This document shows positions 45,901 through 57,281 of a DNA stretch of 64,000 nucleotides, in pieces (the stretch's first letter is position 1; the number at the start of each line of letters is the position of its first letter). The notes under the pieces are model-generated. The model ran no database searches. It worked only from the letters and a program-made list of their open reading frames with translations, and was not told the origin of the DNA. The stretch is from Diphasiastrum complanatum. Taxonomy: Eukaryota; Streptophyta; Lycopodiopsida; Lycopodiales; Lycopodiaceae. The translations under genes and the position numbers were made by a program. The DNA is taken from contig CM055096.1 of the NCBI GenBank assembly GCA_029204225.1, positions 6,200,316 to 6,264,315 of the forward strand. Reading direction: 5' to 3'.

Positions 45901-46226
45901 CCCGTGGGCTAATTTTGTGATAGATTTGTGTGGGCACGGCTAGGCAAAGGTCCTACGTCTGGTCTCAAGGGGAATGTGGCTTGAGAGGGATCCTCTGTGT
46001 TTGCTTTGGTTGGTATGTTCCGTTTGTTATGTGCTTGCTTGGACACAAATGACCTGGTTCCTATTTGGCTCTCAGGTGATGGGAGCGTGCTAGTTTGAGG
46101 AGGGGATATTTTTATTGAAGTTGATTTAATAATGATGAAAAGAGAGTTGTGGGGCTCGGCCAATAGAGGGGATAGTTTTCAAAAGGATAGAGGAGATAAT
46201 CTGTTGGAAGTACACCTCTTACTAGA

Positions 46227-48453
46227 ATGGAGGACCACCTTGATGAGTTACGAGCATTGACAGACGAAGAGGAGCAGGTTCAAGAATACGACTCCCGCAT
46301 GCATCGAGATGGTGCCAGATCCAAGTCAAGAAAGGAAGAGCGTATGCACTCCACAGTGGCGCCTCCCCAAGAAGAGATGGGTGGCCCTTCTGAACCTACA
46401 TCAAGAGACGAACCCATGCCAGAGGCGCAACAAGACCTCTTTGAAGTGAAGATGCGACAATACTTATCAAGTGCAATGACGGCTATGCTTAGTGAGGTGA
46501 AGAAGGACAGAGAAATAGAAAGGAAAGAATGGCAAGCATCCCTGTGAGCCATGAACCTTACTTAATTCAACCTTGCTAGAGAAATGAGAGACGGGCTAAC
46601 ACAGCTCGAAGCCAGGTTTGAAGAACTAGAGGCAACGAGAGAGAATGCAGTGGCGCCTCCTCCACTGATACCAAGAGAACCACGAGCGCGAAACACAGAA
46701 GGCCCAAAGAAGACTGCTAAAGTAAAAGCACCACCTACTTTCAAAGGAGAGCGTGACATTCGAATTGTGGAAGATTGGTTGTTTCACATGGACCATTACT
46801 CCCTTCTGATGAACACTCCTGAAGAAGAAAGAGCGGACTTGGCATTAGCATATTTTGAAGGCTACACTACAAACTGCTACCGGATGGCAGGAATGCAATT
46901 CCCGACATGGGACGCGTTCAAAACCGCGTTACGAGAGGAGTTCATATCGAAGAATTCACACATGAGATTGAGGACAGAATTATCAGGGCTCAAGCAAAAA
47001 GGTTCATTGCGAGATTACCTCAATAAATTCAGACAAAGTGTATGGGCTATTGAAGATATGTCCGAGGCGGACAAGACTCACTACTTGTCTGGAATGCAGT
47101 CTTGGACCCGGCGTGCAATAGACAGCTACATGCCCCATGATTTCAATTCAACTATTCGGGCGGCTGAAATGGTTTGTGATTATGAGAGCACATTGGCACC
47201 AACTGCTCCCTCAACCTCAACGAGAGTATTTAGTGGATCTAGACCGAGTCCGAGCTTCTTTTCAAGGGGGGACTCAGCTTCAAATGGCAACCAAGCCTCG
47301 AGTAGCGTGAACAAATTCCCAGCAAAAACAGGGTTTGGCAACCAAGGCAACAATGGAGGGAACACGTTTCAGAGAAGAAACAATGCTGGACCTTCAGCTA
47401 GTCACAACAACAGCTCACCAACAGTGGGCAATTCCATGCGCTGTTTCAACTGTCATCAACAAGGTCACTCTTGGAGGTCATGCCCCAAACCATTGAACAA
47501 GCAAATCTTGGCTGCCATTGAAGGATTTGATAGGATGGAGAGAGAGACATTCGATCAAGAAGATGGTGAACAAGATGACGAAGAAGACCCAGAAACGGAT
47601 TTGACGGAGTCCGACCTGAATGCCTTATCGTGAAGGATTTGACAGCCGCAAGTGCCCCTATTGCGGCTTATCGTGAACATCTCATGGCGACTCTTGCGAG
47701 AGGATCAAAGTTATTGTACCTAAAAGGCTGTATTCAAGACAGGAACATTCACTTGATGGTAGACCTGGGAGCGTCGCATAACTACTTGTCAGAAAAGCTG
47801 GCAGGGAATTGGGCATCCAATGTGAAGAAAATGTGACCCCTATTTGTGTGGAGACCGTGAAAGGTACAGTGACCACTTGTAGATTGGCAACCAACCTACC
47901 AATCTCACTAGGCACCTGGAAGAATCGACTAACGTTCACAAGCTTGAAGATGGATGCCTTCAATGCTATCTTGGGATTAAGCTGGTTTAACGAACACGTG
48001 GTGGGCTTCTTCGCAAAAGGGATTAACCTTGTGTTATTATATAATGGCAGGAGACCTTGTGTCATCAGAGCTGTGCCAGGGGACCAACTAGAAAGGAACG
48101 ACACAAATGAACCTGAGCCAACTATCCCTTCTAATCTCATTCACTTGTTTAACGAAGGGCAACCAGCAGTGACAAGCCAGCTGACACGGGACCAAATGGA
48201 GTTAACATTGCCTGCAGTTTCTACATCAAAGGTGAATCCAAGTGCCGATGCAGAGCTCAAGGAGCTCAACTTGTGTGACCAAACAAAAGCACATCTCTTT
48301 AATGAAGGACAACCAGCAGTGACAAACCAGCTGACGCGAGGTCAAATGGAGCCAACATTGCCTGCAGCTTCTACATCAGAGGTGGATCCAAGTGTCGATG
48401 CAGAGCTCAAGGAGCTCAACCTGGACGTTCAAACGAAAAACCTAGAGTCCTAG
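46227..48453 (+). pseudogene. Gypsy gag-protease element lacking RT and integrase
   Basis: Gag begins at ATG 46227. Two stops (46545-46547 and 46563-46565) interrupt one frame that continues to 47633. It has a retrotransposon-gag core (DWLFHMDHYSLLMNTPEEE, DAFKTALREEFI, LKQKGSLRDYLNKFRQ), a Ser/Asn-rich linker and one CCHC knuckle CFNCHQQGHSWRSC (about 47440-47480). After a frame change comes the protease, with DLGASHNYLS in place of the usual D(S/T)GA, and, after another frame change, AILGLSWF. The C-terminus is a direct duplication of 50 codons (48142-48291 and 48292-48438, HLFNEGQPAVT...). No RT, RNase H or integrase follows. Confidence 0.88.
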
Positions 48454-48819
48454 GGGACTCATCCAGACGTACGACAAAAACGACATATATGAGGCTTAAG
48501 AGAGCCGCAGGTAACTTTTTCTTTCGTGTTAATAAAGTAAGCCGCCTTTTTCATCGAAGGGGTGAGCTTCAGTCTAATATCTAAATGCAGCAGCTTTACA
48601 CAGGTTTTACGTAAGTGAACTAAATCCACACTTTTCCTGTGCTAAGTGCAAAAACAATGTTTTTACTTCTCTTTACAATTGGTCTCCTTTGGCCGGTGAA
48701 TCAACCCCGTGCTTTTGTATATGTGAATAAAGTTTGGGCGGTGAATTAAGCCCGTGCCATGTGTCTTAGGTTCTAGTTTGGCCCTGATGAGGACATCAGC
48801 TTTCTCAAACGAGGGGAGG
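48454..48819. other. Untranslated region of the gag-protease element
   Basis: About 370 bp, no coding motif. Ends in AACGAGGGGAGGA, a possible polypurine tract before the LTR. Confidence 0.45.
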
Positions 48820-48820
48820 A

Positions 48821-49365
48821 TGTTGTAAAGCTGACTCGGGTGCACCCAGCATGCGCTGTAAGACTCTAAGGGGTGACGCTACCTAAGGTCCCAGAGCAAG
48901 TTAGAACGTCAAGGACTGAGCCTTCGACCTGTGGTGAGCCAGTCAAGTAGTCACAAGTCGTGAGCTAGCTCTGGAGCTCGAGTCATGGCTTAGTTAGGAA
49001 GCAAGTTGATTCTGCCGCCGGGACGGCTCCCGGGACCCATGTCCGGGAGCCAGATTGATTCTGCCAGGCTTGCCAGGCTTAATCAGCAAAATAAAAACTA
49101 AGTCCTAAAAAGCGTGCTTTATCAAAAAGCACTATATTCCAGGATAGAGGGGGTGTGCCGAATCACACCAGAACTATAGGGGGAGTCCGGCAGACAGAAA
49201 CTTGGGCAGCTCAACCAGTGCCATGAATCCAGTCGCCAGGTCTCAGCTCCCTCTACCAGCACGAGCCAGGCACAATGCCCAGCACGTGTTGGTGGCCCCG
49301 AGACCAGTCAGTCTATGTATGAATGTAACCTCTTCCAAATTTAATAAAGTTGATCCTTGGGGATG
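48821..49365 (+). repeat. Putative 3' LTR of the gypsy gag-protease element
   Basis: Starts TGTTGTAAAGCTGACTCGGG after the polypurine tract. Contains a short inverted pair CCGGGA...TCCCGG at about 49019-49051 and AATAAA at 49342. The 5' partner was not recognised upstream of 46227, so the right border is a guess. Confidence 0.45.
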
Positions 49366-49835
49366 ATTACTATTTCGGTTTCGCCTCCGGGACTGGTCCA
49401 AGTGGAAGGACCCTTACTACAACCTTTTTGCGTCGCCGGTGTCCAAGGGTCCACGTCACCGACGTGTGGCTCGCCGCTATGCCAATTGGTTAGTTTGGCG
49501 ACCACTATGCCTTGGGTTTCATGTGTGGCTTGTCTTTGCCTTTGGTTACCTGTTGGGGACGAATTCTGAGTTGGCTTTCAGGTTGGTTGGGATTCTAGTT
49601 CTCTTAAGTCTGAATGGTTAAGCTTGTTACGTTTCTAAGTTGGCTTTTACGTAAGTGCATGATGGATGAATGTTAGACTTAAGCGCGTGTTGGGGAAACC
49701 GCTCAAGTCCCAGCGCCCTTTGAGGCGCCTACGCAACACTTTCCCTGACCATGGCCAGCTGTTTTGCAGTGAAGTTGATTCCGATCCGCTGTGTTTTCTC
49801 GGCCTCGGCAGCGGGGATAGGGGGGAGCAGGTCCA
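49366..49835. other. Stretch without recognised gene
   Basis: About 470 bp; the right half may be the continuation of the coiled-coil paralogue beyond its premature stop. Confidence 0.35.
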
Positions 49836-49839
49836 AGAG

Positions 49840-50096
49840 TCACAGGGCACGGGGCTGCAGCTTCGAGAGTCGCGCCGTTATCTCTCGCTGGCTCTCATGA
49901 AATTCAGCTTCTTGCTTCCGATGCCGTTCGTTGTGCCGGCGAACATCTTCCAAGAGCTTCGCCCTCTGCGCACAAAGAAGACCGTCAAGCCATATACCAC
50001 AGTGGAAATAAACCGTGAAAAACAAAAAAGAAGCCTAAATTGCATGCAAACAGGTACAGGGCAAACACTCACGCCAGTTGGTGTGCACCTTGCCAT
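49840..50096 (-). pseudogene. Paralogue of the coiled-coil protein, two exons, shortened
   Basis: Exon 1 50096-50073 (ATG; MARCTPTG), intron of 107 bp with GTGAGTG...GTGCGCAG borders, exon 2 49965-49840 (RAKLLEDVRRHNERHRKQEAEF...). It joins in phase to 49 residues. The core DVRRHNERHRKQEAE matches EDIRRHNERHRKQEAD of the intact gene at 30343-30708, which continues for 80 residues beyond the homologous point; here TGA comes early. The intron is inferred from splice consensus and colinearity. Confidence 0.5.
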
Positions 50097-50258
50097 TTCC
50101 ATCAACCCTCTCTCAGCACATTGGCGCTCGCAGAGGCTCTCACAGGCTCACACAGCCTCCCACTGGCTTCTTCTACCTTTTCTCTCTCTGTCTGTCTATC
50201 TCTCTCTTTGTCACTATCTCTCTGTGTGTGCCTCCCTGCCTAAATCCTAAACCCTAAA

Positions 50259-50261
<3 letters not shown>

Positions 50262-50313
<52 letters not shown>

Positions 50314-50388
50314 CCTAAACCATATCTCTCTCTGTTTCTCTCTCTCTCTCTAAACCCGATAGCATCTCTCTCTCTCTCTCTAGAGCGG
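50262..50388. repeat. (CT)n microsatellite tract
   Basis: (CT)n at 50262-50310 and shorter CT runs to 50382, preceded by CCTAAACCCTAAA. Sits directly before a LINE fragment. Confidence 0.85.
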
Positions 50389-50811
50389 ACTTGGCGTAAC
50401 CAGTTAGGGGTTAAGCCAGCTTTCTATCGGACTCATTTCTTGGAGCTAGATGCATCAGGGACCCCGATCATGCCACGCTACTTGGACTCGGGATTGTCAC
50501 ATTGCCTCAAATTCACATTGGGGCAGCTCAGGGTGTCCTCTCATCAGCTAGCTATTGAGACTGGGAGGTTCCACGGTATTCCCAGACAGGAGCGGATTTG
50601 CCAGTTCTGCTCCCTAGGTGAGGTGGAGTCTGAGGAGCACTTTATATTTCGGTGCCCTGTAGATTATGAGATTAGAGGACGACATCACTGCCTGTTCCGA
50701 GAGATGCCTACCACTCTACGATCTCTCATAGCTTATGAGGACCCACGGTGGGTCGCTCTCATGGTACACGAGATGTCTAGACTACGAACAGATCTATACG
50801 AGACACCCTAG
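50389..50811 (+). pseudogene. L1-like LINE copy 3, ORF2 C-terminus only
   Basis: Open for about 140 codons, matching the end of LINE copy 1 ORF2 closely (SGLSHCLKFTLGQLRVSSHQL, RICQFCSLGEVESEEHFIFRCP, LRSLIAYEDPRWVALMVHEM). Includes the CCHC-like cluster. 5'-truncated, as is usual for LINE insertions. Confidence 0.9.
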
Positions 50812-51327
50812 CATTTTACCTCGCAACCATTGATTACTTCGTTCTTTACTAGACGAAGATCGCATGATTCAGTACCTGAGGATGAGGATTATGATGAGGA
50901 TGACGACGAGGATGTTGGGCTCTCTCATGCTCATAGAGATCAGAGACAATGTACCTCTCACCATCAGGATACCACCAGGATTACTAGACATTCTACGCAG
51001 GGGCGTACTACTACTACTATCACACATACACGTGCTCATACTCACAGACGCCGCCGACAGACTCTAGTGCTTTCCCATACTGTGGCTTGCATTACATCTT
51101 TGTACATCAGCAGCACAACAGATGCAGCACAGCCTTGACATCTTACCCGAGACACATATGATTATTATTATGCACATTCTCGCATACGTGTCTATTTTAG
51201 GTTACACTAGATGTTTTTCTTTATTACAGTTTGGAGACGTTTTTTGTACGCTCCCATGGTAACCACATACATGACATGTACTTCATTAGTCTTATATGCC
51301 TTTTGGCATGGAAAAGACATTAATAAA

Positions 51328-51330
<3 letters not shown>
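50812..51330. other. Tail after LINE copy 3, no gene
   Basis: About 520 bp, partly acidic/His-rich in translation (DEDYDEDDDED...), probably LINE 3' untranslated sequence. Nothing else recognised. Confidence 0.4.

Positions 51331-51395
<65 letters not shown>
51331..51395. repeat. (CT)n microsatellite
   Basis: About 32 units, ending where the GGACGCG repeat fragment begins. Confidence 0.92.
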
Positions 51396-51397
<2 letters not shown>

Positions 51398-51407
51398 GGT
51401 CAGACAC

Positions 51408-51610
51408 CCTTTTTTTGTTGGAAAAAAAATACACGTCCGGGTCTCGGACGCGTTCGAACGCTGGAAGCGCTCGCTGGACTTGTCCAACGTCCAAAAAAAA
51501 GAATAAAAAAGAAAATGAACGCGTCCGACCCTGCGTCTAGGGGTCGGACGCGTCCCGGTCCAAACGCCGGATGCGGACGCCAAAAGGCCGCGTGCCCGGA
51601 CCCTCATGTT

Positions 51611-51647
<37 letters not shown>
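51408..51647. mobile_element. GGACGCG inverted-repeat element, truncated copy with (AT)n
   Basis: Direct-orientation relative of 29504-29688: GGTCGGACGCGTCC...GTGCCCGGACCCTCATGTTTGATATATAT against GGCGGACGCGTCC...GGCCCGGACCCTCATGTCTGATATAT. The left part is cut at the (CT)n tract. (AT)n spans 51613-51647. Confidence 0.65.
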
Positions 51648-51648
<1 letters not shown>

Positions 51649-52845
51649 CAAGTTGATTGAGACAAACCTACAAAAAACATGCTAACTGAAAGAATCATAA
51701 GTGTTAAGAAGGCGAAAAACACTAGTTATTAAAAAGCAATATAATGAATGGATTGTCAATAGATTGAACGAACAAGTGAAAGTGCAAGTGCAAGAGTAAA
51801 TAATCATTATTTAATTAATAAACTAGAAAAAGTTAGGACTATTCAAGTGCAAAAGCGAATAATTATAAGAAATTAAAACAATAAAAGAAAGTGCTTTTTG
51901 TGAACAATTTTGGTCAAGTGGCTAACTCTTTGTGTGCTACCGCTATGAGCTTCCTTTGTTCTTCAAACATGTTGCTCTATTATCTAATTGTCATCCAACA
52001 CACACAATTCAATTGTCAAAACTGATTTTGCTGCTTTTGTGTACTTATCGGACTAAGCCCCTTTCGTATGTTTCCTAAGTACATATTCACTTTGCCAAGT
52101 TGTCCATCATAAGTCGTCTAAATTGTGTGAAAATTTGCAAATATTTAGCTTGATAAACACATTGTTTAGTGTACATATTGTAATCCACACATAATGAGAA
52201 CATGTTCACACATGTGAGAATAGGCCTAGGGTGGTAGGAACTAATCATAGGAGTTAAATATGATGTTTGGTCAAGTTTCCTAGAATTTAGTAGCAGATTT
52301 CACAAATCTTAAAAGCTGTCGATTGATTTAACTACCAAAGTTGGTAGACTTAATGGTTAGGTCAATTTGACAAGAGTAGACAAACCTAATGCTAATTAGG
52401 TTCTCAAACACGTGTTGGACCTGCTCAACCAGAAAACCATCTCCTTTGTATTATCAATCATTCATTCCATTATGAGAGAGATCATGATTTTGGAGCAATT
52501 AACAATTTGGAGCTTACCATTTGTGTTGGAATTTTTTGATGTGAATGCAATCTAAACTTAGTGAAGTTGATTCTCTATTAGTAGGTTGTACTACAGTCCG
52601 TACATCACATCGGTGGGGTCATTCTATAATGTTTTGATCAATAATTGATTGTTTTTACTTGTTTAGATCAAAATTATCAATCTAGATCAAGATTTGAGTG
52701 CTAGTTTTGCAATAGATTGATTAACCTATTTAAATATGGTTTCACATGAGTGCAAAAACGATGTCAAGTTAATTTACAAATTTTGCCTCTAAAATGTCCC
52801 AAACAAGATAGCATTCATCATTCCTAATAATTACACACATAAAAA
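51648..52845. other. AT-rich stretch without recognised gene
   Basis: About 1.2 kb. The first 90 bp (ACAAGTTGATTGAGACAAACCT...) match 29006-29098, the upstream flank of the unknown domain copy 2. The rest is unrecognised. Confidence 0.5.
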
Positions 52846-52884
52846 TGGGAGGGCCTTCAACAACGGAGATAGGAAGGGGAGGAG

Positions 52885-52888
<4 letters not shown>

Positions 52889-52924
<36 letters not shown>

Positions 52925-53198
52925 CATCGTTGGAGGTCTCCTCTCTCACCATCGCTGGAGGTCTGAACTATCGCTGGAGGTCTCCTCTCTCACCATCGCT
53001 GGAGGTCTGAATGGAGGTCTGAACTATTGCTGGAGGTCTGAGCCATCGCTGTTGCAGGTCTGCCATCGCTGTTGCTCTCTCTCCCAACCATCGCATGTAG
53101 CCAGCCATCGTTGATGCCTCATGAATCAAGTTCCAGCAAATGAATCAAAGGGTGATAGATGACACTATTTGTTGTTTGAGGGTTGGTATAATCTGAAG

Positions 53199-53246
<48 letters not shown>
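52889..53246 (+). repeat. LINE copy 2 5' region: (CT)n - CATCGCTGGAGGTCT minisatellite - (CT)n
   Basis: (CT)n at 52889-52920 and 53200-53246 flank about ten degenerate units of CATCGCTGGAGGTCT (52922-53095). The layout (CT run directly before ORF1) is shared with LINE copy 1. Confidence 0.75.
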
Positions 53247-53250
<4 letters not shown>

Positions 53251-54549
53251 GGCCTCTTCACCACTTGCCTGTCCGCTGACTCCAGCGCTGCCCCCCCTCG
53301 TGTCCGCTGACTCTCCCTCCATGGCACCTCCTTGGGCCATCCCTGTCCGCAGCGGGTCCCGTTCCTCCCCTACCCTCATTGCTGGGGTGCCGCTTCCTAC
53401 CCCCTCGGCTGCTGCTGCACCTCCCCCTGCTGCCACCTCCCCTACATCTGCCCCCCTTGCTGTTTGTGTGCCGCTCCCTGCTGCTACCTCCCCTGCTGCC
53501 ACCTCCCTCGCTGTCTGTATGCCGCTTCTGATGCCACCTCCCTCGCCGTTGATGTGCCCCCCTGCTGCCACCTCCCCTGCTGCCACCTCCCTCGTTGCTG
53601 ATGCGCTGCCCCCTGCTGCCACCTCCCTCGCTGTTGATGTGCCGCCCCCTGCTGCCACCTCCCCTACCTCCACCCCACTCGTTGCTGAGGCACCGCCCCC
53701 TACGGATCCTGATGATGGCATCATAGCTATTGCTCAGGGACCAACCCTACCTGCAGCTCTGCCTAACCCTCCTTTCGAACCTGCTCCTTCCAATCCCATT
53801 TTTCCTACTTCGACCATTGGTAGCTCACAACCTACAGCTAGCATCCCGTATATGCCCTCCAAATCAACTGAATTGTTCTCTTCTTGGGAGATCAATCAAA
53901 TCAGGGCAGATTTCCAAACTTTGCGGCAAGAAATCTTGCAGTTGAAAGGAATGGTTACGTCTTTGCTTCACGAGAAGAACATGCCGCAGTCCAAAGTTGC
54001 ATCAGTTGAACAATCGATCAGGACCAAACAGGCTGCGGCTTCGGCGTCTACCACCAATATGATACGGGAACTAGAGACAAAGATTGAAAAGCAGCAGGAA
54101 GAGACCCTTTTTTGGGCTTCAACTCTGAAAGAAGGCACCAAACCAGGTGCTCCCATCTCGTCGGTTATCTTAGCCACCATTTCGGAAGAGAAATCTTGAG
54201 ACCAAAAAGCGCACAACATTAGGGTTCGCGGGATCCCGGATACGCAGGATGCCTTGGCTGAAGCCAAGTGCTTTCTCGACACCACTCTCGGGCACAGGAC
54301 AGATGGGTTAGATACCGCATGGCCACAGTCATCATTCGCTTCACTTCCCTGACAAGTCGTCGAGATGCTTTGCGGTGTAGAGCTAAACTATGTGGTACCA
54401 CTATCTACATGGATGACGACCTCACATATATCCAGGTAGAGGAGAGGCGTAAGTCCTTTCAGGCAGCTCGTGAGTCTGGCAGACGAGTCATCTATCGAGA
54501 TGGACAAGTGCTCTTTCTTGATAGCGCTCCTAACAACTCCCAGTGCTAG
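53247..54549 (+). pseudogene. L1-like LINE copy 2, ORF1
   Basis: Open 53249-54199 with a very Pro/Ala/Thr-rich N-terminus that repeats PPAATSP-type words (a DNA minisatellite, 53430-53690). Then a coiled coil (INQIRADFQTLRQEILQLKG, IRELETKIEKQQEETLFWA). A TGA at 54197-54199 and a frame change near 54300 interrupt the RRM/C-terminal part (NIRVRGI, TVIIRFTSLTSRRDALR, IYMDDDLTYIQVEERRKSF, RRVIYRDGQVLFLD), which ends at 54549. No ATG at the left end (frame opens at TTG). Confidence 0.88.
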
Positions 54550-54559
54550 GGATTTGGGG

Positions 54560-56500
54560 TGCTCGGGGTTGGGAGCACCCTGGGGCCCCATCCACACCAC
54601 CTTCGGATTGGAGTGTGGAATTGTGCTGGCATACATTCATCTTCCACGATAGGGGACCTTGTTGACTTTATCACAGACAGAGATATATTATTCCTCATGG
54701 AGACACACGAGAGCCCGGAGCGAGGACTTCCTTCCTTTCCTGGTGGATATAGATGGGACTAAGTATTCCGACGTGAGACTAGATCTGCCAGTGGTCGAGG
54801 TTCAGGTGGGGTGTCGCCTGCTTGTACAGAGAGACTCTCCATTCGAGTATTGACTTCATCCTACATGACGAGCAGGCCTGCTACATATGGACTCACATCG
54901 TGGGTCGGGATATTGGTTTGGACAGAGATCTTTTTATTGCAGCATGTTACTTTCCACCAGTGTCCTCGTCTTTTGCGGAGGGCATTGGATCTCCATATCA
55001 GGACCTCTCACTTGATATTGTTCTTAGAGCAGGGGCATATTCTCCTCATAGGGGACTTTAATGCTCGGACATCTTCGAGACAAACAGAGTTCTTTGACAC
55101 TTTTGATCAGCTGTGCGTTCGTGCCCTTGGCAGTGATATGCTCGGGGTTGCCAGGACGTCCGCGGACAGTTTGGGACCTATTACTTCATATGGTGAGCAC
55201 CTATTGCAGTCTGGAGAGGCACATGAGCTAGCCATTTATAATGGCTTACCCTGCTGGCCACATTCAGACATTTATACATGCCACCCTCACAATGGAGGAC
55301 ATAGTGTCGTTGACTATCTCATGGGGTCACCATCCTTTGTACCCATAGTCTCTGACTTCCACGTTTCCTTTACCACCCTTTTTGATCACTCATTTCTCTC
55401 CTTCGATATCGGCCTCCTCCCACCCCTCTCATTCATCTACACTACCCATGATTACTTGAGCACCCACATACACATTTGATCCCACTTACATGCCACTGTA
55501 CCGACAGTCCTTGGCTTCACTTTTACACTCCTTTCCTCATGACAGTCCAGTTGACACCCAGGCTGATTTTCTCAACACCTCTCTCCACACGGCTGCATCA
55601 CTAACTCTCCCCACAAAACCCGCCATCGCACAAAGACTCGACGCACACCTCGACCATTGCACCCTCCTTGGTATGATACCGAGTGCCGTTCTCTTCACCA
55701 GTCAGTAACCTATTCACGTATCCACGCTCCACATATGCTTCGATCTTCTCGACGCTCCTACCATTGCATTCTCCGTCGTAAGAGGCGTTCCTATGATGAT
55801 TCCGAAGGGAAACGTCTTATTGACCTTATTTTCAGCTCTTCTTCGGGCACTTTTTGGCGTGAGTTCATTCCTCGCTCTCCACCACCCCTCCTGGAGGACC
55901 TCCACATCTGGACTGATTATGCTACTAACCTGTATACCGTCCCTACTAATCCACCCATATGTATATCTCCACAACCATCTGAGTTCTCCCTCTTCACATC
56001 TGACATGGTACTTGCAGCCATTTCTAGGATGCTCGCAGTAAGTGTCGCCTCTTTGATACCATTGTCACCCCCACGACGCTATATGCGGCAGAGGCATGGT
56101 GTACAGGTCTTCTTTTCTCGCACTGGGCCAGTCTTTCACGACTACAGACCACTATGCTAGCTCGGTTGATTCGTGCGAAGCCTTCTGTTCCACATGAGAT
56201 TCTCCTGGTCGAGTTTGTAGTTCCACCTATTCAGATCGAGGCAGCTCTTCAGCTCATTACCTATACACAAAGAATACAGGCGTTACCAAAGATGGACAGA
56301 CGATACATATAGATTGCACTATCCTCCTCACAGCGTCTTCATGGTCAGGGCTACAGATTATCATGGTTCTTTCAGGCATCCCACCTCCTACTTGAGTCAT
56401 TTGGTATCTCCATCACGGAGCTTCCCTCAGGCACCCATCAGTATATCAGACAATTCCTCTATCGCGCATATCTAGAGTGGTGCGTTTATTCCCATAGCCG
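54560..56500 (+). pseudogene. L1-like LINE copy 2, ORF2 with the RT core deleted
   Basis: Endonuclease parts in three frames (IGVWNCAGIHSS, LMETHESPERGLPSFPG, LLIGDFNARTSSRQTEFFD, HSVVDYLMGSP, DHSFLSFDI). Then the linker (PPWYDTECRSLHQSVTYSR) and pre-RT (FTSDMVLAAISRM at about 56000-56030). At 56030 the sequence jumps to the post-RT region (SKCRLFDTIVTPTTLYAAEAW), omitting about 1 kb that in copy 1 holds AFDSVPRSL through MYADD. The tail is recognisable to about 56480 (LSWFFQASHLLLESFG). Confidence 0.9.
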
Positions 56501-56639
56501 TAAAATGTATTTGTGAGGTGCTAGGCTTTGTATATGCTTGTTGACTTCGGGACCCTATTTATTGACTTTTGTTGACGGTGGTGCTCCCGACAGATATAGG
56601 TTCTGGAGCTCTCTTGTCGGTCTTTTGTCGACACTCGAC

Positions 56640-57281
56640 TCCGTACTTGGATTTCCCATACAATATTGCGGCATCTGGAATTCTGGTAGCGGAGTGCGTG
56701 AGAATCTACTAACATACTATAACCAGGCCCGACATTGCATATAGTGTCAACTTTGTTAGCCAACATATGGAGAATCCAAAACAGTTCCACCTCAAGGCAG
56801 CCAAGAGGATTTTTCGTTATCTAAAGCACACAATTAATTATGGACGCGAATATGCCGAGAATGACATGTTCAAATTGTCGGGCTATTGTGACGTCGATTG
56901 AGCAAGTGATCCCACAAATCAGAGGTCAACTACCGCAGTTGAATATAGAGCTGCAGCAACAGCCACTTGCGAATGTGTTTGGCTGCGCACCTTGTTGCAA
57001 GATTGTGGCTTGCATAAATCAAATCCAACGCAGATTTATTGTACAATCAAGGCTGCATCCGGCTTGCAAAAAATCCCGTTTTGCATGCACGCACCAAACA
57101 TATTGAAATACACTACCATTTCATTCACAAGAAGGTTATAGCAGGAGAGTTGGAGCTTATTTATTGCTCCATTGGTGACCAAGTTGCAGACATATTTACA
57201 AAAATCTTATCATGAGACAGATTTGAAAAATTTCGACATTGGCATGGGGTCATTGAAAACAAACTTGTCATTAAGGGAGAG
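56640..57281 (+). pseudogene. Copia family D: RT end and RNase H remnant
   Basis: Many frame breaks. Recognisable words are TRPDIAYSVNFVSQ-like sequence near 56725-56765, KAAKRIFRYLKHTINYG (about 56795-56840), HARTKHIEIHYHFIHKKV (57080-57135) and DQVADIFTK (57176-57203). Ends in a purine tract AAGGGAGAG before the LTR. Confidence 0.8.

Noticed and set aside
49666-50250. 194-codon + strand frame
   Set aside because: Antisense of the two-exon coiled-coil paralogue plus CT tract.
53119-53724. Long minus-strand frame full of Gly/Ala and Arg-Glu repeats
   Set aside because: Antisense of the LINE ORF1 Pro/Ala-rich minisatellite and of (CT)n.
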